From the NCBI GenBank assembly GCA_029978905.1, contig JAPOIM010000005.1, forward strand, positions 40,616 through 102,559: a stretch of DNA of 61,944 nucleotides, read 5' to 3'. The notes under the pieces were generated by a model that was given only the letters and a program-made list of their open reading frames with translations, was not told the DNA's origin and ran no database searches. The position numbers and the translations under genes are program-made. Shown here piece after piece: positions 7,761 through 16,927 of this stretch (position 1 is the first letter of the stretch; the number at the start of each line of letters is the position of its first letter). This DNA is from Planctomycetota bacterium. GTDB taxonomy: Bacteria; Planctomycetota; Planctomycetia; Pirellulales; UBA1268.

Positions 7761-10079
7761 ATGGTTGAGAATTCCGTCGATCCTGTTCCCGTGCTGCTCG
7801 CACTCGTGCCGGCATTGCCACTCCTTGGCTGCCTGATCACGATCCTTCAGGGGAAGCTGCTTGGCGCACGGGCGCACCTGCCTGCCGTGGTCACAATCGC
7901 CGCCTCGGCCGTCTGCAGCCTTGCGCTGCTCGCCGGCACGGCGGCTGAAGTTCACGGTCCCGATGGTGGCAGCGAACACCCCAGCCGACCCGTGGCCAGC
8001 GTGCACACGCTCTGGCAGTGGGTGCATGTCGACGACGCGATTCATGGCGTGGATGCGGTTTCCGGTGTCGACGCCGATGCGCCGGAGGATGCTGCGACGC
8101 GGCCTTTTGCGATCGATGTCGTCCTCCGGATCGATCCGCTGACCGCGACCATGCTTTCCGTGATTACCTGCGTTGGGCTCCTCGTGGCGATCTTCTCGAT
8201 CGGCTACATGCATGGTGACCCTGGCTATCCGCGGTTCTTTGCCCTCGTTTCGGCGTTTGTGTTCTCCATGACCATGCTGGTCTCGGCGAGCAACTACCTC
8301 ATCGTCTACGTGTTCTGGGAAGCGGTCGGCGCCTGCAGTTACCTGCTGATTGGCTTCTGGTTTCGCAAGCCGGAGGCTGCCGCAGCCGCCAAGAAGGCCT
8401 TCCTCGTCAACCGCGTCGGCGACTTCGGCCTGGCCGTGGCCGTCTTCCTGCTGTGGATGACCTACGGCACCCTCGACTTTCACGACATCGTGTCGGCAGA
8501 CGGCACGATCATCAGCGGTATCCTCGGCCAGACCCGGCTAACCAATGCCGATGGCATTGTGGGGGGCACCGTCGGCACTGCGATCTGCCTTCTGCTCTTG
8601 CTCGCCGCGTGTGGCAAAAGCGCTCAGGCACCTCTGCACGTCTGGCTCCCCAACGCCATGGAAGGCCCCACACCTGCGAGTGCCCTGATCCACGCGGCCA
8701 CGATGGTGACCGCCGGCGTGTACCTCGTGGCCCGCTCCGCGCCACTCTTCGTCGCTTGTCCTGATGCGCTGGTCGTGGTGTCGCTCGTGGGCGGCATTAC
8801 CGCCCTCATCGCCGGCCTGATCGCGACGGTGCAGAACGATCTGAAAAAGGTGTTGGCCTACTCCACGATCAGCCAGCTCGGCTACATGTTTGTCAGCCTC
8901 GGCACCGGCACGCTGCTCGGGTTCACGGCGGCTATCTTCCACCTCGTGACGCACGCCTTCTTTAAGGCACTGCTGTTTATGGGGGCCGGCTCTGTCATGC
9001 ACTCCATGGGAGGCGTGATCGACATGCGTCGCTTCGGCGGCCTCCGGCAGTTGATGCCGATCACGGCGTCTACCTTTCTGATCGGCAGCCTGGCTCTCGC
9101 GGGTGTGCCGCCGTTTGCAGGCTTCTTCAGCAAAGACGAAATCCTTGCCTCGTTGCATGCCCGTGCCTGGCCTGGTGGGCATGGTGATCACGCCGAGGAA
9201 ACGCACGCCGGTGCAGATCCACTCTCCAGCGAAACACTGGCGACCTCTGCTGCCACAACGATCGTAGGCGACGCCCGTGCTCCCTTTGCAATGGCCTCGA
9301 TGAAGGCAAACGCTGCGGATGGGCATGACGCAAGCGATCACGCGAACGATGCCGCGCACGACGAGCACGCCGAAGCCACAACCGGCTCGCTCAACAACCC
9401 CACCACCTGGAAGGCGATCTGGTGGATGGCTCTCTTCACCGCCGGCCTCACTGCCTTCTACACCTTCCGGGCAGTCTTCATGACCTTCACTGGGCCGCTG
9501 CGTGTTCCAGAGGAAGCCGGCCATCACGCCCACGAGTCGCCACCCGTGATGACCTACCCGCTGTACATTCTCGCGGCAGCCTCCGCGATCTCGGGGCTGT
9601 GGATCTTTTCCACCGATGCGCTTGGCTCCTTCCTGCCCGCGACGCCCTCGCTGTGGGCCCCTGCAGTGGCCAGCACGGCGGTCCCGCATCTGTTCCACTG
9701 GGACATCGCGATGCAGGGCACGCTAGCGGCGGCCATCGGTATCGCGATCGCCGCCTATGGACACTACGGCCGCCGGAGCGACGAACCACAGATGGAGCGG
9801 TACCTCGGTTCGCTCGGCACCGTCTTCGCCAACCGCTTCTATTTTGACGAACTCTACGTGATCACCGTGGTCCGCCCCCTGGAGATGCTTTCGTCAATCG
9901 CCGCGGCATTCGACTCGTACGTGGTCGACGGCCTCGTCGATGCCATTGGCCACCTTCCCCCTTCGCTTGCCGGCGTCGTTCGCCGTCTCCAGTCCGGCCT
10001 CATCCAGCGATACGCCCTTGCCGGTGTGATGGGTGTGCTCGTGATCGTGGCGTCTCTTGTCTGGTCCCTGAAACAGTAG
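7761..10079 (+). CDS. nuoL: NADH-quinone oxidoreductase subunit L (antiporter-like)
   Basis: This is the distal proton-pumping subunit of complex I, with the long lateral helix. Conserved stretches include FWEAVGACSYLLIGFW, GKSAQAPLHVWLPNAMEGPTP, SALIHAATMVTAGVYL and TISQLGYMF, so the proton-channel Glu and Lys residues are in place. At 772 residues it is longer than the usual 610-680. The surplus is a hydrophilic His/Asp/Ala-rich insertion at about residues 468-550 (9165-9410) before the late helices, plus a second smaller His cluster near 9520. It lies 9 bases before nuoM. Confidence 0.96.
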   Translation: MVENSVDPVPVLLALVPALPLLGCLITILQGKLLGARAHLPAVVTIAASAVCSLALLAGTAAEVHGPDGGSEHPSRPVASVHTLWQWVHVDDAIHGVDAVSGVDADAPEDAATRPFAIDVVLRIDPLTATMLSVITCVGLLVAIFSIGYMHGDPGYPRFFALVSAFVFSMTMLVSASNYLIVYVFWEAVGACSYLLIGFWFRKPEAAAAAKKAFLVNRVGDFGLAVAVFLLWMTYGTLDFHDIVSADGTIISGILGQTRLTNADGIVGGTVGTAICLLLLLAACGKSAQAPLHVWLPNAMEGPTPASALIHAATMVTAGVYLVARSAPLFVACPDALVVVSLVGGITALIAGLIATVQNDLKKVLAYSTISQLGYMFVSLGTGTLLGFTAAIFHLVTHAFFKALLFMGAGSVMHSMGGVIDMRRFGGLRQLMPITASTFLIGSLALAGVPPFAGFFSKDEILASLHARAWPGGHGDHAEETHAGADPLSSETLATSAATTIVGDARAPFAMASMKANAADGHDASDHANDAAHDEHAEATTGSLNNPTTWKAIWWMALFTAGLTAFYTFRAVFMTFTGPLRVPEEAGHHAHESPPVMTYPLYILAAASAISGLWIFSTDALGSFLPATPSLWAPAVASTAVPHLFHWDIAMQGTLAAAIGIAIAAYGHYGRRSDEPQMERYLGSLGTVFANRFYFDELYVITVVRPLEMLSSIAAAFDSYVVDGLVDAIGHLPPSLAGVVRRLQSGLIQRYALAGVMGVLVIVASLVWSLKQ

Positions 10080-10088
10080 GCCGAGCCG

Positions 10089-11762
10089 ATGCTCGATTTC
10101 TCAGAGGGCTTCACGCCCGCGACTCATCTTTTGATCACCCTCGCTGCCCCGCTCGTGGGAGCGGTCGCTGCGTGGCTCCTCGGACATCGCGGCCTCCAGG
10201 CCGTGCGGCAAAGCGCCGCTGTGACGAGCCTGATCACGCTGGCACTCGCCGGCACGCTCGTGCTGCGTTTCTTGGGAAGCGATGCGGCCACTGCAGGCGG
10301 CTTCTTTGCGGCGTGTGAGCTGGAGTGGTTTGTGAGTGGACCGCTCGACATCCGCTTCTCCGTGGGGCTCGACGGGCTCTCCGTCTGGCTCTTCGGATTG
10401 TCTGCGCTGCTCACGGTGACGGCCGTCTTCGTCAGTTGGGACGCGGTCAAAGAAAAGGCCGTGGGCTTCTATGGGCTTCTGCTCCTGCTGGAAGCCGCAA
10501 TGCTCGGTGTGTTTGCAGCCCGAGACATCATCCTCTTCTACGTCTTCTTTGAGTTCACCCTGGTGCCGCTCTTCTTCCTGATCGGCATCTGGGGGCACGA
10601 CGACCGCCGGCGGGCTGCGGTCAAGTTCTTTATCTACACCTTTGCCGGGAGCGTGCTGGCGTTCCTGGGCCTGCTCGCCATCGTCTTGTGGCATGCCTCT
10701 CACACCGGCGTGCTCTCGTTTGATATCGCCACGCTGACCGCTGGGCTGACCAGCCATCCGCTGCCAATGACACCCGAATGGGGTTATCTGCAGCTGTGGG
10801 TCTTTATCGCCCTCTTCGTGGGTTTTGCGATCAAGGTGCCGATCGTGCCGGTGCACACGTGGCTACCGCTGGCCCACGTCGAAGCTCCAACGGGTGGCAG
10901 CGTCGACCTCGCCGGCGTCTTGCTGAAGATCGGCATCTACGGCTTTCTGCGGTTCTCGCTTCCGATGCTTCCCGAAGCCGCCGCGATCGCCGCCCCGTGG
11001 CTGGTGGCCCTCGGAGCCATCGGCATCGTCTACGGCGCTCTGGTCGCGCTCGTGCAGAAAGACCTGAAGCGGATGGTGGCCTACTCCTCGGTGAGCCACA
11101 TGGGCTACTGCGTGATGGGGCTCTTTGCTCTCGAGCCTGTCGCCGTGGAAGGTGCGAATCTGCAACTGATCAATCACGGGCTCGCCTCAGCAGGGCTCTT
11201 CGCGACGGTCGGCATGATCTACGAGCGGTACCACACCCGCAAAATCGCGGAACTCGGTGGGATCGCCTCGCAGACTCCATGGCTGGCCACGTTCTTCATG
11301 CTCTTCACCTTCTCCGCGATCGGCCTTCCCGGTCTCAACGGGTTTGTCGGTGAGTTCATGATTCTTGCCGGCACGTTCCAGCGTGCCTGGAGCGGGGTGT
11401 CGGCTGAGTGGAGTTCCACCTACCTGACGCTGTCACTGCTCGCCGTCGCCGGCGTCGTGCTCGGAGCGTGGTACATGCTCCAAGCCGTTGAGCGCGTGCT
11501 CTTTGGACAAACGCGAGGAGCCACCGCCGGCGAACACGGCCAGCATGCCCACGATCTCGCCTGGTACGAGGTGGCCGCCCTGGCCCCTTTGGCTCTGTTC
11601 ATCGTTTGGATTGGCGTCTACCCCTCTCCGTTCCTCAAGGCGAGTGCTCATGCCGTGACGGCGTCGACCCAGGCGTCGTCTGAGGCCTTTGCTGCTCGCG
11701 TCTCAGCCAGCCCCACCCAGGAAATGGCTGCCCACACCACCTCCAACCAACACGCCCCATGA
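10089..11762 (+). CDS. nuoM: NADH-quinone oxidoreductase subunit M (antiporter-like)
   Basis: This is one of the three antiporter-like proton-translocating subunits of the complex I membrane arm. The 557-residue product has about 14 hydrophobic segments. Family motifs are FFEFTLVPLFFLIGIWG (conserved Glu of helix 5), VPVHTWLPLAHVEAPTGGSV, LVQKDLKRMVAYSSVSHMGY and FSAIGLPGLNGFVGEF. A short hydrophilic tail rich in Ala, Ser and Thr ends the protein. The stop overlaps the nuoN start as ATGA. Confidence 0.96.
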   Translation: MLDFSEGFTPATHLLITLAAPLVGAVAAWLLGHRGLQAVRQSAAVTSLITLALAGTLVLRFLGSDAATAGGFFAACELEWFVSGPLDIRFSVGLDGLSVWLFGLSALLTVTAVFVSWDAVKEKAVGFYGLLLLLEAAMLGVFAARDIILFYVFFEFTLVPLFFLIGIWGHDDRRRAAVKFFIYTFAGSVLAFLGLLAIVLWHASHTGVLSFDIATLTAGLTSHPLPMTPEWGYLQLWVFIALFVGFAIKVPIVPVHTWLPLAHVEAPTGGSVDLAGVLLKIGIYGFLRFSLPMLPEAAAIAAPWLVALGAIGIVYGALVALVQKDLKRMVAYSSVSHMGYCVMGLFALEPVAVEGANLQLINHGLASAGLFATVGMIYERYHTRKIAELGGIASQTPWLATFFMLFTFSAIGLPGLNGFVGEFMILAGTFQRAWSGVSAEWSSTYLTLSLLAVAGVVLGAWYMLQAVERVLFGQTRGATAGEHGQHAHDLAWYEVAALAPLALFIVWIGVYPSPFLKASAHAVTASTQASSEAFAARVSASPTQEMAAHTTSNQHAP

Positions 11763-13369
11763 GCCCACCTCTCGCTGCCGTGACTGCCGCCACCGTGCAG
11801 GGCCTCATCCCCGAGATCCTGCTCGTTCTCGCCGCCATCACGATCTATCTCGTGGGAGCCTTCACGAGCTTCCGAAGTGGCTGGCTCCTCGCGTTTATCG
11901 GCGTGGCGATTCCGCTGTGGCTCGCTGCCCCGGAAAGCGTGGACAGCCTGACGGCCTTTGGCCGCTGGACCACGCTTGCCGCAGGGCTTGCCTTGGTGAT
12001 GGTGCAAGGCGGTGACGTCCGCCCTGCCGCCCACCGCAGGCTGGGCACGTGCGAGGAAGCCGGCACCTTTCTGATCCTGCTGGCGGGGCTGTCGCTCGTC
12101 GCAGTCGCCGACAATCTCGTGCTGCTGTTTGTGGGGCTCGAGATGGTCTCCATCCCGACATACGTCCTGCTGGGACTGACGCGCACATCGGCGCGCGGTC
12201 AGGAAGCGGCCTTGAAGTACTTCTTCCTGTCGCTCGTGGCCTCGGCGATCTTCCTCTACGGCATGGTCTGCCTCTACGGCATCGGCGGTGACGTCAGCTT
12301 CGCCGCGATCGGAGCGAAGCTGCAAAGTGGCGATATCACCACCGAACGCATGACGCTCGCCATGCTGCCCCTCGCCGTTGGCATGCTGATGGTGGGTGCC
12401 GCATTCCGCATGGCTGCGGTGCCGATGCAGTTCTACGCCCCCGATGTCTACGAAGGCACGAGCACTCCGCTGGCCGGTGTGCTCTCGACCCTGCCGAAGC
12501 TGGCAGGCGTCGTGGTGCTCATCCGCTTCATCGGCCTTGCAGCAGGGGCGACTCAGCCTGGGGCGATCGCGTATGCCGAGCTCTTCTGGCAAGTGGCGGC
12601 GGTGCTCGCAGCAGTCACGATGACCATCGGCAACCTGATGGCCCTCGTGCAGAACAATCTTCGTCGCCTGCTCGCCTGCTCATCGATCGCCCATGCCGGC
12701 TACCTGCTCGTCGGGATCACCGCAGCGGCCGCTGGTGCCGACAGCATCTCGAATGCGGGCTCCATGCGCCTCAGCGGGACCGACGCCACGCTCTACTACC
12801 TGACGACCTACCTGCTGGCGACCTCGGGGGTGTTTGCGGCAATCACCTATCTTGGCCACCGCTGGCCGATCTGGTCTCCCACCACGCCTCGGCCACCGCG
12901 TGAGGAAGTCTCCACCGTTGCCGACCTCGATGGGTTGGCTTCGACGAACCCGGTGGTCGCCTTCGCCCTCGCCGTGTTTCTCTTGAGCCTCGCGGGCGTG
13001 CCACCGCTGCCGGGGTTCTGGGGCAAGCTGTCGCTGGTGACGTCGCTGCTGGAAGTTGACTGGGGCATGCCGATCACGATCGCTGGCAGAAGGCTTTGGT
13101 TCCTTACGCTCGCGATTACTCTCGTGATCAACGCCGCCATCGCCGCGGCCTACTACCTGCGACTGATTGCAGCGATGTACTTCAAGCCCGCGGATCGAGG
13201 CGTGCAAGCCGACGGCGGACTCTCCGCTGGCCTGGCGATGCTCGGCTGCCTCGTGGTCGCGGTGATGGCCACGCTCTCGCCGCGAATGCTCGCCGCCGAC
13301 TCGAGTCAGCCCTCGCAGCCAGAACCTCCGTCCGTTATTGCCTCTCTCGAAATCGCGCACCATGACTAA
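11759..13369 (+). CDS. nuoN: NADH-quinone oxidoreductase subunit N (antiporter-like)
   Basis: This is the third antiporter-like subunit, next to NuoK in the membrane arm. Visible motifs are LVLLFVGLEMVSIPTYVL (conserved Glu), RMAAVPMQFYAPDVYEGTSTPLAGVLSTLPK, and LVQNNLRRLLACSSIAHAGYLLVG. The 536 residues fit the family, with a somewhat extended cytoplasmic loop near 12870-12950. The final codons contain the ATG of the Mrp-type ATPase gene, which overlaps by 8 bases. This is the last structural complex I gene of the operon. Confidence 0.95.
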   Translation: MSPPLAAVTAATVQGLIPEILLVLAAITIYLVGAFTSFRSGWLLAFIGVAIPLWLAAPESVDSLTAFGRWTTLAAGLALVMVQGGDVRPAAHRRLGTCEEAGTFLILLAGLSLVAVADNLVLLFVGLEMVSIPTYVLLGLTRTSARGQEAALKYFFLSLVASAIFLYGMVCLYGIGGDVSFAAIGAKLQSGDITTERMTLAMLPLAVGMLMVGAAFRMAAVPMQFYAPDVYEGTSTPLAGVLSTLPKLAGVVVLIRFIGLAAGATQPGAIAYAELFWQVAAVLAAVTMTIGNLMALVQNNLRRLLACSSIAHAGYLLVGITAAAAGADSISNAGSMRLSGTDATLYYLTTYLLATSGVFAAITYLGHRWPIWSPTTPRPPREEVSTVADLDGLASTNPVVAFALAVFLLSLAGVPPLPGFWGKLSLVTSLLEVDWGMPITIAGRRLWFLTLAITLVINAAIAAAYYLRLIAAMYFKPADRGVQADGGLSAGLAMLGCLVVAVMATLSPRMLAADSSQPSQPEPPSVIASLEIAHHD

Positions 13370-14453
13370 CGTTGCCCTCTCGCCAGAAGCCGTCCGCAAA
13401 GCCCTTGCCGACTTCAATGATCCTGAAAGTGGCCGGCCACTGGCAGAGATGGATCAACTGCATTCCGTTGAGGCAACGCCCGACGGGATCCGTGTGGTGG
13501 TCGGGCTCACCACCCACTCCGCAATCCTCTGGAACGCCACACGAGGCCGCATCGAAGAGCGGCTCCGGGCCCAGTTCCCGAGCGTGGCAAAGGTTCAGGT
13601 AGAGATTGCGACGCACGAACGCCCTCCCATGAAGCTCGGCCAGATCGGCCTGGAAGCCAAGAGCGTGATTGCAGTCGGCAGCGGGAAGGGAGGCGTGGGA
13701 AAAAGCACGATCGCCGCCAGCTTGGCGATCGGACTTGCCCGGGCCGGCTCCAAGGTCGGCCTGCTCGACGCAGACGTGTATGGCCCAAGCATCCCACATC
13801 TGCTGGGTGTGTCCGGAAGGCCGCAGGTGGAAGGCGGGCGGATTCAGCCACAGTTCTACGAACTCGGCGACGCGCGGATGCCCGTGATGTCGATCGGATT
13901 GCTCGTGCCTCCAAGTGAAGCCGTGGTGTGGCGGGGTCCGATGCTTCATGGCGCGATCACCCAGATGCTGCGTGATACGGCGTGGGGCCCGTTGGACTAC
14001 CTGGTGATTGACATGCCACCAGGCACGGGCGACATCGCCCTGACCCTCTCGCAGGTGCTCCCGCTCTCCGGAGCGGTCGTGGTGTGTACGCCTCAGGATG
14101 TGGCACTGCTCGATGCCACCAAGGCCATCACGATGTTTCGCAAGGTCAACATCCCCGTGCTCGGCATGGTGGAGAACATGAGCTTCTTCCTCTGCCCAGA
14201 CTGCAACAAGCGGTACGACATCTTCGGATCCGGTGGAGCGAAGCGGGCAGCGGCCGACTTCGATATTCCCTACCTCGGTGACGTGCCAATTCAGATCGCG
14301 ATCCGCGAACATGGCGACGCAGGACGCACCGGCGAAAACTTCGCCAACGACCAGAGCAGGCCCTACCTCGAAGCGATCTGCGAACGCGTCGTGTCGGGCC
14401 TCGCTGCCAAAAACGCCGCCGCCCCTCCGAAACCCTCCCTCCCAGTCCTGTAA
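13362..14453 (+). CDS. mrp: Mrp/ApbC-type Fe-S carrier P-loop ATPase
   Basis: This cytosolic P-loop protein of the Mrp/NBP35 family binds and hands over [4Fe-4S] clusters. An N-terminal DUF59/MIP18-type domain spans about residues 1-85. The deviant Walker A GSGKGGVGKST is at about 106-116. The CPDC pair C278-x2-C281 bridges a cluster between two subunits in this family. I took ATG 13362 (363 residues) because an upstream TTG would add only eight unconserved residues. The start lies inside the end of nuoN, so it is translationally coupled to complex I. Human NUBPL/Ind1, from the same family, is needed for complex I assembly, which makes that role likely here (inference). Confidence 0.93.
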   Translation: MTNVALSPEAVRKALADFNDPESGRPLAEMDQLHSVEATPDGIRVVVGLTTHSAILWNATRGRIEERLRAQFPSVAKVQVEIATHERPPMKLGQIGLEAKSVIAVGSGKGGVGKSTIAASLAIGLARAGSKVGLLDADVYGPSIPHLLGVSGRPQVEGGRIQPQFYELGDARMPVMSIGLLVPPSEAVVWRGPMLHGAITQMLRDTAWGPLDYLVIDMPPGTGDIALTLSQVLPLSGAVVVCTPQDVALLDATKAITMFRKVNIPVLGMVENMSFFLCPDCNKRYDIFGSGGAKRAAADFDIPYLGDVPIQIAIREHGDAGRTGENFANDQSRPYLEAICERVVSGLAAKNAAAPPKPSLPVL

Positions 14454-14480
14454 CGCCCGTGCCTCACCCTTGAGGAGCGA

Positions 14481-14615
14481 GAGGTGAGCCCTGTGCCCAC
14501 GGGCGGGGCTATGGAAGCAAGCGGAGCCCGGAGGGCGAAGCGCCGCGGACATGCAGCGAGCGAAGGGCACGAAGCCCGTCGCGAGCGTCCCGAACGTGAG
14601 CATTGGGCTCACCTC
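14481..14615. repeat. Long inverted repeat enclosing a GC-rich structured spacer
   Basis: The 200-base gap between the convergent mrp and M50 protease genes holds a perfect 11-base inverted repeat. GAGGTGAGCCC at 14481-14491 pairs with GGGCTCACCTC at 14605-14615, 113 bases apart. The right arm also pairs locally (GTGAGC 14596-14601 with GCTCAC 14607-14612, 5-base loop), so two folds compete. The enclosed DNA has several short self-complementary GC blocks, such as GGCG-AA-GCGCC and GGGC-ACGAA-GCCC. There is no T-run, so a classical intrinsic terminator is not shown. It could be a bidirectional transcription end or a small structured RNA. Confidence 0.4.
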
Positions 14616-14653
14616 GAGCGGTCCCCTGGGCTGCGGGCCAGCGTCTCCGCCAC

Positions 14654-15418
14654 CTAGCGCCAGGGCCCTCTGAGGCTCTGGTAGCAGGAGACAGCAAGCA
14701 CGACGAAGAGGATCGCCATGTATTCCTGGCCGTTCGTGAAGGCCCAGTAGGCGACTCCCGCCCCCGTGATGATCCCCACCTTTGCTGCGGCAACGCTTGC
14801 ATCGCGGACGCCCCCCAACAGCAAGCCCTCCCGCATGATCTGTCCACCGTCGAGCGGCGGCACCGGGAGCAGATTCAGCAGGGGCCAGAAGACGTTGACA
14901 TGCAGAAGAAAAGCGAGAGTGTTCTTCAGCATCGTCGAAGGAAGCGGTTGCCCGTCGTAGAGCCCCAGCATTTTCCCAATCGACTCAATGGGAAAGGGCA
15001 CTCGGTAGCCGCCGATCTTCATCAGCCCGACGAGCGCCACGGTGACCAGGAGTTGAGCCAGCGGCCCTGCGGCTGAGATGGCAATCCGCTCAAGGGGGCT
15101 GCGAATGCTGCGGCCTCCCCATCGCGCAGGGATCGTCACGCCTCCGAAGTGCACGAGCACGACGCGGCTGTCGAGACCAAACTTGCGGTACGCCAGAGCA
15201 TGCCCCATCTCATGCACGAGGATGGACACAAACACCACTCCCATCCAGGTGATGAGGTATCCCAGGAGCTGCCGTTGGTTGCCACCCGCGAATGCCTGCG
15301 AGATATTCCACCCAAGCAACGCGGCGGCAGCCCAGAACCAGACCGACACGCGTACCGGGATGTCGAGCAACCGAAAGTTGAGATCGGCCTGGGTTGGCTG
15401 GGGTTCGGTCGTGAACAC
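14654..15418 (-). CDS. M50-family (site-2-protease-like) membrane metalloprotease
   Basis: This is an intramembrane zinc protease of the M50 family. It shows the zinc motif HEMGH in SILVHEMGHALAYRKFG and the distal NLLPVPPLDGGQ, which supplies the third ligand (LDGG). About six hydrophobic segments fit a compact S2P core without a PDZ or CBS domain. I prefer the GTG at 15418 because AGAGGA lies 7 bases upstream, giving 254 residues. A TTG at 15511, 8 bases past lpxB, would add 31 unconserved residues and has no ribosome-binding site. The gene follows lpxB on the same strand and is probably cotranscribed. The substrate is unknown. Confidence 0.85.
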   Translation of the reverse strand: MFTTEPQPTQADLNFRLLDIPVRVSVWFWAAAALLGWNISQAFAGGNQRQLLGYLITWMGVVFVSILVHEMGHALAYRKFGLDSRVVLVHFGGVTIPARWGGRSIRSPLERIAISAAGPLAQLLVTVALVGLMKIGGYRVPFPIESIGKMLGLYDGQPLPSTMLKNTLAFLLHVNVFWPLLNLLPVPPLDGGQIMREGLLLGGVRDASVAAAKVGIITGAGVAYWAFTNGQEYMAILFVVLAVSCYQSLRGPWR

Positions 15419-15518
15419 GCCTCTGTCCTCTCGTGCTGGTGAAAGACGGCCGGATGGCCCCAAGGGAGACTCGGCATCTCCAAACACCACCACGGTTGGC
15501 CCGCGTGGCAAAGCCGTA

Positions 15519-16826
15519 TTATGCCGCCTGCTCGTTGCCTGCCGTGAGACGAGGGTGCGGAAGCGACAGAGGCTGTTCCGCGATCTCGATCACCGCGGCC
15601 GCGGCCCGATCTGCAGATCCCCCTTGCGACACCGTTGCGGCAACGCGTTCAAGCCGTCTCACGACAGCCTGTCGCTCCGCTTCATGCTCGAGCCACCCGC
15701 TGACATGCACCGCCATCTGTTCTGCAGGGTCCTGGACGCAGAGGTATTCCGGATAGACGGCCTCGGGATCGGCGGGGCTCACCTGACGTGGCGGAAGCCA
15801 CTGGCCGCGAGCCTTGCCGATCGGCTCGTCGACAGCCAGCAGATTGACGAGCGTGATGAAACGCGCGTGCCGAAACCAGGTCTGCACGACATACGCAAAG
15901 CCGCTCACTCGGTAGACAATCACCGTGGGTACGTGGGCCGCCAAAAGTTCCAGCGATACCGAACCGCTGACTGCGAGCGCCGCGGTGGCTTTCCCAATCA
16001 ACGCCCGCGTCTTTCCAGTCTCGATCGGAATCGACAGGCCTCGCTGGTCGAGTTCCTGCTGGATCCGTGCCGCATGCCGCGCGTGCAGTGCTCCGATGAC
16101 TGGCTGCGCGTGCGGACAACGTGCCCTCACCCGCTCCGCAGCACTCAAGAGTGTTCCGAGGTTCGCTTCGATTTCCTGGCCACGCGAGCCAGGCAGGATC
16201 AGCACCAGCGGACCTGTTTCATCGGCTCGCTGCCCAGTTGTATCCACGGCAGCCTCGTGCCGAGCCACCAGTTCATCAAAAAAGGGATGTCCCACCAGCG
16301 ACGAGCGGATACCGCGTGCGGCGAACCAGTCCTGCTCAAACGGCAACGCCGCCAGCACGAGGTCGACAAGCCGCCGCATCTTGCGACTCCGCCAACTGGC
16401 CCACGCCCAAATCTGCGGAGGGCAGTAGAACACCACGGGAATGCCATGCCGCCGCGCTCTCCAGGCGAGCCACCAGTGAAAGCCGGGGAAATCAACCATC
16501 ACCAGCACATCTGGTCGGTCGTCGAGAAAGGACCGCTCCGCCCGACGCGCGAGGTCCACGAAACGGTGAATGTTGAGGATGACGCGGAGGAACCACATCA
16601 CCGCCAAGCTGGTGAGGTCGGCGACAAGCGTGCAACCAGCCGCCGCCAACTGCGGCCCCCCGAGCCCGACAAACTCTGCCTCCGGACGAAGCTGACGAAT
16701 CGCCTGCAGCAAGGCGGCCGCGTGATGATCGCCCGAAGGTTCCCCTGCGGAGAGAAACACCCGCAGCCGGTCGCGCCGAAACCCCTGCCGAGACGAGCCA
16801 TGTCGTGCTTCCGGCAGACCGCGCAT
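15519..16826 (-). CDS. lpxB: Lipid-A-disaccharide synthase
   Basis: LpxB condenses UDP-2,3-diacylglucosamine with lipid X to form the lipid A disaccharide, a peripheral inner-membrane step of lipopolysaccharide synthesis. Family motifs are clear: FLSAGEPSGDHHAA near the N-terminus, VDFPGFHWWLA, YCPPQIWAW, GHPFFDE, LPGSRGQEIE and SGSVSLELL. I chose ATG 16826 (435 residues). A GGAG 6 bases upstream serves as ribosome-binding site, but it lies in the 3' arm of a 12-bp hairpin. A further upstream TTG/ATG would read through that hairpin. The M50 protease gene follows. The gene implies a lipid A-bearing outer membrane. Confidence 0.93.
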   Translation of the reverse strand: MRGLPEARHGSSRQGFRRDRLRVFLSAGEPSGDHHAAALLQAIRQLRPEAEFVGLGGPQLAAAGCTLVADLTSLAVMWFLRVILNIHRFVDLARRAERSFLDDRPDVLVMVDFPGFHWWLAWRARRHGIPVVFYCPPQIWAWASWRSRKMRRLVDLVLAALPFEQDWFAARGIRSSLVGHPFFDELVARHEAAVDTTGQRADETGPLVLILPGSRGQEIEANLGTLLSAAERVRARCPHAQPVIGALHARHAARIQQELDQRGLSIPIETGKTRALIGKATAALAVSGSVSLELLAAHVPTVIVYRVSGFAYVVQTWFRHARFITLVNLLAVDEPIGKARGQWLPPRQVSPADPEAVYPEYLCVQDPAEQMAVHVSGWLEHEAERQAVVRRLERVAATVSQGGSADRAAAAVIEIAEQPLSLPHPRLTAGNEQAA

Positions 16827-16867
16827 AAAAAACTCCGTGGGAGAAACGCCCGTTCCTCCCACGGAGT
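16827..16867 (-). terminator. Hairpin plus T6 that also holds the lpxB ribosome-binding site
   Basis: On the - strand a perfect 12-bp stem is followed by six T residues (16832-16827). The arms are 16867-16856 and 16843-16832 with a 12-base loop. This is the form of an intrinsic terminator for the secreted Cys-rich protein gene that ends at 16928. The same 3' arm contains GGAG (16836-16833), and the lpxB ATG begins directly after the T-run at 16826. The structure could therefore end upstream transcription, hide the lpxB ribosome-binding site, or do both as an attenuator. Confidence 0.7.
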
Positions 16868-16927
16868 ATGTCTCGCCTGGGGCCGACGGCCCTAGGTCAG
16901 TTTTTCACTCGGAAGCCGCGAAAAACA

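Noticed and set aside
15078..16895. A 605-codon open frame on the + strand
   Set aside because: It is antisense to lpxB and the M50 gene, Arg/Pro/Ser-rich and without any recognised domain; high GC content makes such frames common.
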